Source: Megaustenia siamemsis
Taxonomy: Eukaryota; Mollusca; Gastropoda; Stylommatophora; Ariophantidae
Reading direction: 5' to 3'
DNA: 64,000 bases
NCBI GenBank assembly: GCA_032433765.1
Contig: JAVIAB010000008.1
Span: 40,481,736 to 40,545,735, forward strand
Made by a program: the position numbers and the translations under genes. Below, in pieces: positions 1-8,842 of this stretch. Each line of letters starts with the position of its first letter. Positions within the stretch are counted from its first letter, which is position 1. The notes beneath the pieces were generated by a model. The model ran no database searches. It saw only the letters and a list, made by a program, of their open reading frames with translations, and had not been told where the DNA came from.

Positions 1-482
1 TAGAGGTGAGATGCAGAATGGCTCAGGCAAAAGCAGCATCCAAAAATGAGGAATGTGCAGTGAAATCCATTTTAGACAATAGAAACAAGAAAAGGATATC
101 TTAAATGTTATATAGAGTCAGTCTTGATATATGGATGTGAATCATGGACAATATGACAACAGACAAGAAAATCACTGGAGGCTGTAGAAATTTGGTTTTA
201 CGAAAGAAAAGTGAGAATACCATGGACAGCTAAGTAGAGTAAAGAAAACTAAATCTAAATGGGCCAAAGCAAAAAGAGAGATAATATCCAATATTAGGAA
301 GAAACAATCTTCATTTTTGACCATGTAATGAGAAGGAAACAACTGGTATGTATTGTGACATCTGGGAAATTTGAGGGACAAATTTGAGAATTGCTTGGCA
401 GAAGGTCAACAATAGAAATGATAAATAACTGTCGAGATCGAAAGTTGTGGAGGGACATGATCACCAGCGCTGCATGCATGGT
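1..482 (+). mobile_element. L-C LINE 3' fragment (degenerate)
   Basis: This is the 3' end of a LINE reverse-transcriptase ORF, cut by the window edge. In broken frames it matches the C-terminal region that stays readable at 16.5 kb on the other strand: the 'YGC.SWT' block, the 'RRM.RIPWTAKKS' block, and the final 'STTEMINSCRDRKLW' block. Frameshifts and stops, for example TAA near 102, show that it is dead. The same family recurs at 2.9, 6.9, 16.5 and 52.7 kb. Confidence 0.75.
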
Positions 483-800
483 ACTTCTTGTCTATTTAAC
501 CTCTCAAATACTTGAAAAACCTCGACTGTTGACACTCGTCATATCAGGAAGTTCCACATAAACTTCCTGCAGAAGCTGATGACTATAAAATTGCAGAGCA
601 AGTTCGACCTTTATTTTTCTTGTTTCATTACTTTTGTTTCATAACATCCTTGAAATGTTTTATTCCATTTTCACTTCATTACTTTATCCCAACATATGTT
701 GTGGTCTATAATACTCATCTCATCTAAGCGTCAATAATCTCTCCGCTTTAGTTCAAGCTGTGCTAATTTACTGTTTCTAAGTAAAATGAAAAACGCATTG
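483..800. other. AT-rich stretch, no feature recognised
   Basis: No coding frame or repeat is recognised here. It lies between the LINE scrap and the ACGTTTCGGC-motif segment. Confidence 0.4.
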
Positions 801-814
801 TTTGAGCTTTACAA

Positions 815-900
815 AAGTGAAGTACAACACATTCGAACGACGTTTCGGCTCAATATGCCTTCAGTGGGAATAGTGGACAACACACACATGTAAGCAAATG
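815..900 (-). repeat. ACGTTTCGGC-motif segment related to the foldback arms
   Basis: The segment carries ACGACGTTTCGGCTC followed by GCCTTCAG. On the minus strand this reads CTGAAGGC-(loop)-GCCGAAACGTCG. It has the same layout (CTGAA, short GC stem, GAAACGTC) as the foldback element at 4.7-5.0 kb and the arm at 53.2 kb, but the stem is shorter. It is probably an older relative. Confidence 0.4.
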
Positions 901-1078
901 AACTTAAAACTACATTGCAAAATAATATCTAAGACAAGGAGAATAATATTTAAAATGAGTGAAAAGGAAACTTCTCTACAATGCTCTGCTTGTTGCCGTG
1001 TAACAAGGGAAATGCGCTATGCCAGTAGTAAGCAGGCGGACACGTGAGCAGGCGAACACGTGAGCCTGAAACCACATC

Positions 1079-1144
1079 GACTATAGCATAGGGTAACGAT
1101 CACAGACATTTTCCGGTCTGTGATCGTTACCCTATGCTATAGTC
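1079..1144. repeat. Perfect inverted repeat, 29-bp arms, 8-nt loop
   Basis: Bases 1079-1107 are the exact reverse complement of 1116-1144, with an 8-base loop at 1108-1115. Pairing stops on both sides (C1078 against A1145). It could be a MITE-like hairpin, a small-RNA-like hairpin or a foldback artefact. The sequence alone cannot decide. Confidence 0.85.
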
Positions 1145-1194
1145 ATTGAGTACGCCTTCGTGTAAGACACTGCTGCAATAGCCAATTTTTTAGT

Positions 1195-1300
1195 TGGCTG
1201 CGTGGCAGTGTGCCGAGCGTTTGGCTTCTCGTGGCAAAGCGCGGTGCCACTGAGTACGGTTCGATCCCGCTTCGGACTTTATATTGTTCTTCGTTTTTTT
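1195..1300 (+). repeat. Possible tRNA-like SINE head
   Basis: The segment TGCCGAGCGTTTGG resembles a Pol III A box, and GGTTCGATCCC at 1258-1268 matches the B-box consensus. The cloverleaf does not fold cleanly by eye, so this is more likely a tRNA-derived SINE fragment than a tRNA gene. Confidence 0.35.
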
Positions 1301-1460
1301 CTATTGTTGTTTGCCTGTCAATTTTTCCGAGTGCTAACACATACTTCTTTGTTCTATTATTCCCTATTATCGCCTCGGAAGTTCCCCATATAATAATATT
1401 TATGTATTATTATTTGTACTCATGAACCATACCTTCTTTTCTTCCTTTCACCTTTACAGC

Positions 1461-1809
1461 AGATTGACATTTTGTTGTCGTTACACCATTATTGTTTCCA
1501 CTCTTGTCCAGATTGACATTTTGTTGTCGTTACACCATTATTGTTTCCACTCTTGTCCAGATTGACATTTTGTTGTCGTTACACCATTATTGTTTCCACT
1601 CTTGTCCAGATTGACATTTTGTTGTCGTTACACCATTATTGTTTCCACTCTTGTCCAGATTGACATTTTGTTGTCGTTACACCATTATTGTTTCCACTCT
1701 TGTCCAGATTGACATTTTGTTGTCGTTACATCATTATTGTTTCCACTCTTGTCCAGATTGACATTTTGTTGTCGTTACACCATTATTGTTTCCACTCTTG
1801 TCCAGATTG
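1461..1809 (+). repeat. 49-bp tandem repeat of a 3' splice-acceptor region (7 full copies plus the real junction)
   Basis: Seven near-identical 49-bp units start at 1461, 1510, 1559, 1608, 1657, 1706 and 1755. The next unit (1804) breaks off after AGATTG into the GPCR exon. Each unit ends in a pyrimidine tract, TTTCCACTCTTGTCCAG, so each carries a full acceptor-like signal. The only internal difference I see is one C-to-T change near 1731. The high identity implies recent expansion. Confidence 0.9.
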
Positions 1810-2107
1810 CGAGAAGATCACGCGCAGAACGGCCGAGCGAGAGCACAACATCACAAAGCTTCTAGGCGTCATCACGATCATGTTCGTCATCAGCTGGTCT
1901 GTCTCCTGGTCGGTCATCCTGATTGACGTTATGACCTTGGTCCCCATGAGGGACATGCTCACCAAGAATGTGACTCTCAGCATTGCTCGGAACCTTTTTC
2001 TGGTCAACCATTTCTGTAACATTTTGGTTTACGCTGTTTTGAGTAAATCGTTTAGAGAAAAAATGTCTCAGTGTTACAAGAATTGTATACATTGTTGTTC
2101 ATTCTAA
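1806..2107 (+). CDS. Terminal exon of a rhodopsin-type (class A) GPCR: TM6, TM7 and C-tail
   Basis: The exon encodes about 100 residues beginning CEKITRRTAEREHN and ending at TAA 2105-2107. After a basic end of intracellular loop 3 comes a hydrophobic TM6 (ITKLLGVITIMFVISW), a short extracellular loop and TM7 (FLVNHFCNILVYAVLS). A helix-8-like SKSFREKM and a cysteine-rich tail follow. NILVY sits where class A receptors have NPxxY, and the usual TM6 CWxP is SWSVS, so the receptor is divergent. The acceptor is TTGTCCAG ending at 1805, giving a phase-1 start. TM1-TM5 must lie in upstream exons, and none are visible in this window. The ligand is unknown; a peptide or amine receptor is possible. 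Confidence 0.75.
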
Positions 2108-2254
2108 ATTCCTTAAGTTCTAACTTGTTCATTCTAAATTCCTTATGGTCTAACTTGTTTATTCTAAATTCCTTATGTTATAACATGTTCATTCTAATTC
2201 CGATTGCGAAAAATTGTTTTTTTCTAAATTCATATTCATTAACTTAATTGTCTA

Positions 2255-2294
<40 letters not shown>

Positions 2295-2850
2295 CATTCT
2301 AAATTCCTTATGTGCTAAATTTTTTGTTGTAAATCTCTACGTTTCATATTCTCTAACTTTGGAATTCTTTTTCTGTTTAAATTGTTCATCCTAAGTTCAA
2401 TGTGCTCAGATGTGTTTTTTTCCTAATTCCTTATTATATAATTTATACGCTGTAAATTTCAAATACATTATTTTTGTTCATTTTAAATTCCTTATACACA
2501 TTCTAAATACTTAATACTCTCTAACTTCTAAAGTCCTTTTTAAACGTATTCATCCTAAGTTCAATGTGCTTTAAATTTTTTTTTTTCGTAGATAATATAT
2601 ATTCTATAAATTATACATTTTAAGTTTCGCATGCATAAATTTGTTTATTCAAAAGCCCTTATGCTCTAAATTAATTATTCTAAATTCAACTTATTGATTC
2701 TAAATTCTCTATGCCCTAACTAAAACATTCTAAATTCCTTAAATCAATATTCTCTAACGTATTCTAAACCAAACGTGTGCTGACTTCTATCTAAATTCTT
2801 TACACGCTAGCTGTTACTTGCTCATAAATTCCATATACTTAATATAATAA
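2091..2850 (+). repeat. Degenerate ~30-bp minisatellite, first block
   Basis: Copies of TTCATTCTAAATTCCTTATG plus GTCTAACTTG recur with heavy divergence. The first recognisable unit overlaps the last GPCR codons: TTGTTCATTCTAA at 2095-2107 supplies Cys-Ser-Phe-stop. A related block continues at 3600-4440 after a LINE insertion. Confidence 0.7.
2261..2290. repeat. (AT)15 microsatellite
   Basis: Uninterrupted AT dinucleotides lying within the degenerate 30-bp repeat. Confidence 0.95.
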
Positions 2851-2854
2851 TAAT

Positions 2855-3530
2855 TAATAATGGTAACAACAAAGAAAAAGACATCACAGAAAGGCACAAT
2901 AAAGACAAGTGGAACAATAACAGGTAAATGAATTTAAATATCTGGGAACATTGTTAACCTCTCAGATGGTAGATGTACAGCAGAGGTGAGATGCAGAATG
3001 GTTCAGGCAAAAGCAGCTTTCCAAACAATTAGAAATATACCGTGCAATCCATTTTTGGAAATAGAAATAAAAAAAAAGTGTTCTTAAATGTTATGTAGAG
3101 CCAATCTTAATATATGGGTGTGAATCATGGACAATAGGACGACAGACAAGAAAATCAATGGAGGCTGTAGAAATGTGGTCTTACAGAAGAAAAGTGAAAA
3201 TACCATGGACAGCTAAGAAGAGTAATGAAAACGGTCTGAAAGAGGTCAAAGCAAAAAGAGAGCTAATTCCCAATATTAGGAAGAAACAATCATCAGTTTT
3301 TGGCCATGTAATGAGAACGGAACAATTGGAATATATTGTGACAACTGGGAAAGTTGAGGGACGAAGAAATAGACGGAAGCAATGAGAAAATATACCAGAC
3401 AGCTTAAGAGAATGGCTTGACAGAAGGTCAACAATAGAAATGATAAATAACTGTCGAGATCGAAAGTTGTGGAGAGACATGATCACCTACTCCAACAGGC
3501 ATGGTACAGATGATGTTAATGCTTAATCTC
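2855..3530 (+). mobile_element. L-C LINE 3' fragment inserted in the 30-bp repeat
   Basis: In mixed frames it encodes the RT C-terminal region: VTTKKKT, then EFKYLGTLLTS, then the terminal domain with VKIPWTAKKSNENGLKEVKA and QLEYIVTTGKVEGRRNRRK. The end matches STIEMINNCRDRKLWRDMIT. Stops such as the TGA at 3383-3385 break the frame. It separates the two blocks of 30-bp repeat, so it probably inserted into an existing array. Only the last ~220 codons of a LINE are represented, consistent with 5' truncation. Confidence 0.75.
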
Positions 3531-3599
3531 CTTCATTACAACTTCCATATGTGCTGCTAGTCCATAACTAAATTACGTACGCACCCAATTATTAATTGT

Positions 3600-4440
3600 A
3601 ACTTTCTTCTGCACTTTTGTGCCCATTCTACATGTAAATTCACCATGCTTAACTTGTTTATTCTAAGTACCTTATGTGCTGACCTGTTCACTCTAAATAC
3701 ATTGTCTGTGTTAGCTTTTTCACTTTGAATTCATTTTGTGCTAATTTGTTCATTCTAAATAACGTATATGTTAACTTGCTCACTCTAAAAACCTATTATG
3801 TTAACTTGTTCATTCTAAATACTTTATGTATGTTGCCTTGTTAGCTCTAAATACCTTATGTGTGTTAAATTGTTCACTCTAATTACCATATGTGTGTTAG
3901 CTTGTTCTCTCTAAAATCATTTTATGTTAACTTGTTCACTCTAAATACCGTATATGTTAACTTGATCACTCAAAATACTGTATGTGTGTTAGCTTGTTCG
4001 CTCTAAATTCATTTTGTGCTAACGTATTCATTCTAAATACGATATATGTTAACTTGTTCACTCTAAATACTTTATATGTTAATTTGCTCACTCTAAAACC
4101 TTTATATGTTAACTTGTTCACTCTAAATACTTTATATGTTAACTTGCTCACTCTAAATACCTTATGTGTTAACTTGTTCAATCAAATAATCGTTTGTGTT
4201 AAGTTGTTCACTCTAAATTCATCAAGCGCTCACATGTTTACTCTAAAATCTTTATGTATTCACTTGTTCATTCTACATACCGTATGCGCTAACGTGTTCA
4301 TTCTAATTTTCTTAAATGTCTGTATGTTAATTCTATATTTATTATGAATTAAATTGTCCATCTTAAATTCCGTATGTGCGTTCTTATTCATTCCAAAAAT
4401 GTATGTACTGCATAGTTTATTCAAAATACATTACGTGCTC
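3600..4440 (+). repeat. Degenerate ~30-bp minisatellite, second block
   Basis: Units of the type TTGTTCACTCTAAATACTTT plus ATATGTTAAC repeat with a period near 30 bp. They are most regular at 3950-4230. The long frames seen here (about 120 codons) simply follow the 10-codon periodicity and are not credible genes. Confidence 0.75.
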
Positions 4441-4671
4441 AGCTGTTCATTGTATACTCCATATTTGGTGAAACGCTGATTCTTAATAATCTGTGTACTG
4501 CGTAGTTTAGTCCCAATTTCTTATTTATGCGCGTTTTTTAAAATATAAATCAGTTGATATGTTGGTTAATTGATCGGTTGTCTAGTTTGTTGGTTCTTTG
4601 TTACATGAGATTGGTCGCTCGCTTGATTTCTTGTCTCCTTTACTGTTTATTATTTAAGTAGACTATGTCCC

Positions 4672-4998
4672 GGAACCAGTGGTGGGGAGTGTTAAACACT
4701 CCAAGGTATAAAGACAGCTTTACAAGGGAGGAACACAACACAATACTGACGTTTCGGCCTGAGGCCTTCTTCAGAGTACAAGGACAACGAAAACAAACGA
4801 TGAAACACAATTATCTATAAATACATGATCATTTTCGTTGTCCTTGTACTCTGAAGAAGGCCTCAGGCCGAAACGTCAGTATTGTGTTTTGTTCCCCCCT
4901 TGTAAAGCTGTCTTCATACCTTGGAGTGTTTAACACTCCCCACCACTGGTTCCTTGCTACCAGCTTTACCGCAGCATCGCAATTATTTGCCTATTCCC
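4672..4998 (+). mobile_element. Foldback element with 122-bp inverted arms, hammerhead-like core and 13-bp TSD
   Basis: Left arm 4672-4793 and right arm 4832-4953 are inverted copies differing at only a few positions, separated by 38 bp. A further 45 bp follows the right arm. The whole unit is flanked by TAGACTATGTCCC at 4659-4671 and 4999-5011, a perfect 13-bp target-site duplication. The right arm contains CTGAAGA (4851-4857), a GGCC/GGCC stem and GAAAC (4870-4874), close to a hammerhead ribozyme core. Penelope-like elements are known to carry hammerhead motifs in terminal repeats that may be inverted. Assignment to them is inference, since no protein is encoded here. Confidence 0.7.
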
Positions 4999-5024
4999 TA
5001 GACTATGTCCCCTTTTGCCGGCGA

Positions 5025-5170
5025 CGTTTCGCTGTCCAATCTGAACGCAGAAAAAAGCACTCTCATAACAATGATAGACATATGCACATACATGCATAAA
5101 ATGTGTATGTGTGTTGTATGTACGGTTGTTCCTGCTGAAAGCCTATTGAGCTGAAACGTCGTTCTGGTTT
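5025..5170. repeat. Second inverted pair of GACGTTTCG motifs
   Basis: GGCGACGTTTCGCTG at about 5026 and GAGCTGAAACGTCG at about 5148 face each other across about 110 bp, next to the foldback element. They resemble its GAAACGTC core but the rest of the arms is not conserved. It is probably a decayed relative. Confidence 0.35.
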
Positions 5171-5216
5171 GTGTTGTCAACCTGTTACGTGAAGCTTTAA
5201 CCATACCGTTTTCTTT

Positions 5217-5290
5217 TTCGTTTTTTTTTTCTATATCTATTTTTTTCTATATCTATTTTTTTTTTCATTTCTCCGATCCTAACTCCTGCA
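5217..5290. repeat. T-rich low-complexity tract
   Basis: Poly-T runs alternate with CTATATCTA motifs. Confidence 0.7.
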
Positions 5291-5755
5291 GCTCTTAACA
5301 CAACTGTATTTGCTTACTCTCTGTCAATAAATACCTACTGGTTAAACAGCGCGCTACTGTTCTTGTTTATTCATAAATATGCATATGCCTTACCGAGAAT
5401 GACATATATGTGTACATATAGGCTTTAATGGTAAGGTTTCATTCAACAAAATTTCAGTGTAGAAATATAACAGCGCCCATTAACATAATTTTATTCTGCA
5501 ATGGCTTGTGCTTGTTTTTTCATATGTTATGGTATGTCATTTATCAAAACAGAGTTATGTTATTTTGTGTCGTTCCACATTAATTGTATGTATGGTATAA
5601 TTTTGTGAATGTCACCATGTCAATTTTGCAAGAACAAATCAGAATCTTCAGCGAATTGGCTGATGAATTGAAGATCATAGAAAAGGAAAATCAAATATTT
5701 CGGTCTTGTACACATGACATAATGGCATAGAAAAGATAATAATGGAGGGAATCAT
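5291..5755. other. No firm feature; one 37-codon ORF
   Basis: A short frame beginning MSILQEQIRIFSELADEL at about 5618 and ending in TAG could form a small coiled coil. It has no recognisable family and may be chance or a relic of a mobile element. Confidence 0.25.
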
Positions 5756-5762
5756 TCCTTGT

Positions 5763-6030
5763 TGGAGCCGCGATAGCTCAGTGGTTAGTGAAATGGGGGT
5801 TACAAAGGAAAAGAGGTTGAGTTCGATCCTAATTGACGGCTTCCGTGTTCACACAGCCTTAAATAGGTACCCGTTTTTTTTTTCCTGGGAAAGTAAACCG
5901 GCACGGGCGTAATACCGACCACATTACCCCAAAATCATGTGCTGAAGGTCTGAAATAATTATGATCACTAATACCACAAACCCTATAGGGCACTTGACGT
6001 GAAGAGGATCTTTACTTTTTAACTTATAGC
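5763..6030 (+). mobile_element. SINE-1 copy (tRNA-derived)
   Basis: The head GGAGCCGCGATAGCTCAGTG carries an A box, and GAGTTCGATCC a B box. The body has CCTTAAATAGGTACC, then GGCACGGGCGTAATACC, and the tail ends in CTTTACTTTTT. Possible 7-bp duplications TCCTTGT lie at 5756-5762 and 6031-6037. This is the most diverged of the five copies in the window. Confidence 0.85.
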
Positions 6031-6037
6031 TCCTTGT

Positions 6038-6347
6038 AAACGAGAGAGACACCAATAAGATGGTGGGTGCAAGCTACCACTGACGAGCTGGGATTGGCTT
6101 CTATATACGCTTGGTATTTCCCTCTGGACAGAGAAAACATCGGAGTAGCTGTAATGGGGGTCAAGTTACAACAAGGACAAATTAGATGACATCATCATAA
6201 TAATGCTATTTAAAAAATGGTATTTCTTTATTTGAGATGTAGACGAAGTGAGAATAACAATGTTGAGACAAGGGTTCTAAAACTGGAAAGTTTGGTTGCT
6301 GTTTGAAACGGTAGAATTATTGTGATTGGGTGTAGAGTGGGGTAGTG
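6038..6347. other. No feature recognised
   Basis: No repeat or coding frame is recognised between the SINE and the LINE scrap. Confidence 0.4.
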
Positions 6348-6797
6348 CTTCTTCTTCTACCTTTCAGCTCCCTGTGGAGCATAGGTCTTCAACAAACACT
6401 TTCCAAGTCGTTCTGTTTCTTGCCATTCTTTAAAGATCATTCCATGTCTTCCACATCATCTTCATCTCTGCTTTTATCTGTCTTCTCCAAGAATTTCTTA
6501 GTCTTCCTCTTTGTCTTTTCCCCTGGGGATTCCTAAAAAAGGGTCTGTTGTATAAAACTCTCAGTTGGCTTCCGCAGTGTGGTGTCCTATCCAGCGCCAT
6601 CGTCTTCGCTGTATCTCTTTATCCACTGGTATTTGACTGGTACATTTCTATAATTCTATGTTAGTGAATTTGTCCTGCCATTTCCATCCTTTTATTCTGC
6701 GTAAGCATCCATTAATGAAAGTCTGTATCTTCATGATTGTCAATTTTGTTGTTCTCCATGTTTCACAGCCATATAATAGGACTGACATAACATTGGA
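6348..6797 (-). mobile_element. L-A LINE 3' end fragment
   Basis: This matches the 3' end of the L-A element at 17,903-18,350 in the same orientation, starting with the (CTT)n complement of its GAA tail. It includes the segment coding for the 'RRRWRWIGHTLRKP' region. Homology stops abruptly after CATTGGA at 6797, which marks the 5' truncation. Confidence 0.85.
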
Positions 6798-6889
6798 TGA
6801 GTGGCGCTTACGCTAACTGAAATGAACCTAAGAAGTAGACTGTTTTATTCTATTTACGATTTGAAAGGTTATGGCTACAGTAGGTGTAA

Positions 6890-7045
6890 TAGGAAGAGAT
6901 AGAGGGAAGTAAAGAGATACCAGACAGCTTAAGAGAATGGCTTGGCAGAAGGTCAACAACAGAAATGATAAATAACTGTTTTGATCGAAAGTTGTGGAGA
7001 GACATGATCACCTACACCTGCAGGCCCGGTACTTGATGATGACGA
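6890..7045 (+). mobile_element. L-C LINE extreme 3' end
   Basis: About 150 bp match the last codons of L-C (REWLGRRSTTEMINN.., KLWRDMITY) and end in the TTGATGATGACGA tail typical of this family. Confidence 0.75.
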
Positions 7046-7940
7046 GGTGTAATAGATTATGGCAACCTTAGATGGAACACGAGGTAAGCAGAACCCAGGA
7101 AGTCAAGAAAGTGATTACAAATCTCATCATTACTTTCCGAGTTAGCCGCTCTCGGAGACATCAGCATATCCCCCTTGTACAATTACAGTGTTCCACTCGC
7201 TGCCGAACTCTGTAATTGCTCAGTAATTCCACTTCAAACTACGCTACAATATCTCCATTAATGATAAACATTTGATGAAATGCCGTGTTCAATTGCAAAT
7301 TAGGTATATATATATCGCATATTTACTGCGTTTTTTTCAGTGTATTTTATAGCAATTAGTTGTGTATTGCTTCTGATTATTATAATGAGCAGTTTCTTAT
7401 CGGTCATATCGACTTGTGTAAGTGAATCATCATTAGACCAGTCGGGAATCGTTGTTTACCTTAATAGACATTGGGCGGACCAATAGATGAACTTACAGTT
7501 TTAAGAATGTAGGAAAACACCACGAGACATTGATTGATCGTGTATTGTCACAGACACACAAAATATTGACTGGCCATGCAGGTCGTCTGCGCATGGGCAT
7601 CGGCATAAAGTAGTGTTCACTTTAAATTCTGGGTGGTAATTGCGGTGTAATATAACCTAGAAGATTTAGTCTGAAGTGGAATACATCTTATCCCGCCAAG
7701 AAGTAGGCAAAACCCAAATTCCTCAAGACAAGACAATGTTCGAGTATATGGCAAAAGTGTTAAACAAATAACATCAAACAAATGTTTCTTAACACGTCGG
7801 TAATTAATTAATTTAATAAATTAGTATCATTTTGAAATTACGTAAATAATGTGTGTATGGGAGATCTTGTGTGTGAGTGAAACAGTTTTAAGCTCTTGGG
7901 TATATAGGATTCAAGCATGTTTCTATAAATGTGTGTTAGT
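7046..7940. other. No feature recognised
   Basis: About 0.9 kb of sequence of ordinary composition without repeats or a convincing frame. Confidence 0.4.
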
Positions 7941-8065
7941 TTAGTCCTTCTCTGTGTATTCATCCCTGAAGGCGATGTACTTCTCCCAACGCTTCTTCAT
8001 CTTCCCGATGCCCTGATTGTAGAAATCATAAAAACTGAGCCCTGAAGCCACGTCTCCAGTTCAGT
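7941..8065 (-). pseudogene. Mariner-like transposase C-terminal fragment
   Basis: On the minus strand about 41 codons read through VFYDFYNQGIGKMKKRWEKY, with a TAA stop at 7941-7943. The pattern 'FY..GI.K...RW.KYI' is the typical C-terminus of mariner-type transposases. The rest of the gene is missing. It adjoins the left edge of the 41-bp satellite. Confidence 0.55.
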
Positions 8066-8086
8066 AAAAAAAATATTCTATTTCTC

Positions 8087-8200
8087 TTAGCGCGACACCT
8101 CTCACGCGCCATATACTCGCGGTAAACTTAGCGCGACACCTATCACGCGCCATATACTAGCGGTAAACTTAGTGCGACACCTATCACACGCCATATACTA
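8087..8200 (+). repeat. 41-bp satellite, left segment
   Basis: About 2.7 units of the 41-bp CpG-rich repeat (core ATATACTCGCGGTAAACTTA), cut off from the main array by the transposon at 8201-10587. Confidence 0.95.
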
Positions 8201-8504
8201 TAGTCCGTTCAGATTCGTTTGCCGAGATGTTATGATTTATAATTCAAAAAGTTCTTGATGATTTCACATGATTTTTGGCATACGGTGTTAAAATGTCCAT
8301 GTCACGAGAACATATGTGTTACTCGATGTCTAGCTATAACGGTTTTCTTAAAGCGGCGAATTCCTTTGATCTTTGCCCATGTAACTATTATTTTGACCCT
8401 AATCAAAATGTTTTACTGTAATCTAGTGCAACGATGACCCATAGGCGTGTCCATAAAATTTTACTTGGTGGCAAGTATACAAATTTTAAATTATATATAG
8501 AACT

Positions 8505-8700
8505 TTTGTTCGTAGAGTCAATTTGATATAGTTCCATGCTCTTGGTGTGAGTTTCCCAAATGTTGTCGCTGCCTTTCAAATACGTACATTTAGTTCCTCA
8601 TCTAAGGAAAGTGTGGCTGTAATAGTGGATCCAAGATAGCTGAACTTCTGTACTGACTCAAGCAGGCTTCCATTCAAAGTAATGGTTGTTGGTTTGCTTA
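8505..8700 (-). mobile_element. L-F LINE fragment nested inside the transposon
   Basis: The minus strand reads ITLNGSLLESVQKFSYLGST then LDEELNVRI and KAATTFGKL. These are the connection/thumb blocks downstream of the catalytic RT motifs in RTE-like LINEs. An in-frame stop follows LNVRI. It is too short to place its ends. It lies between the transposase gene and the left TIR, so it inserted into the transposon or was captured by it. Confidence 0.6.
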
Positions 8701-8842
8701 TAACATATTTTTGATTGCTTGGGTGGTCTTGAACAATAAACTGTTTAACAAATCAACTAGGAAATTTTGCAAATCAAACTATTTATCTGTAGACTTAATC
8801 AGAGTAATGATCATTCAGAATCAGACGAGTCAAATAGGTCGA

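Noticed and set aside
1688..1805. Extension of the GPCR frame upstream to ATG 1688
   Set aside because: This part is the 49-bp repeat itself. The pyrimidine tract and CAG at 1805 make it intron, and no TM5 sequence is encoded.
3966..4347. Frames of 70-121 codons with a 10-residue repeat
   Set aside because: Produced by the 30-bp minisatellite; heavily degenerate with no conserved frame.
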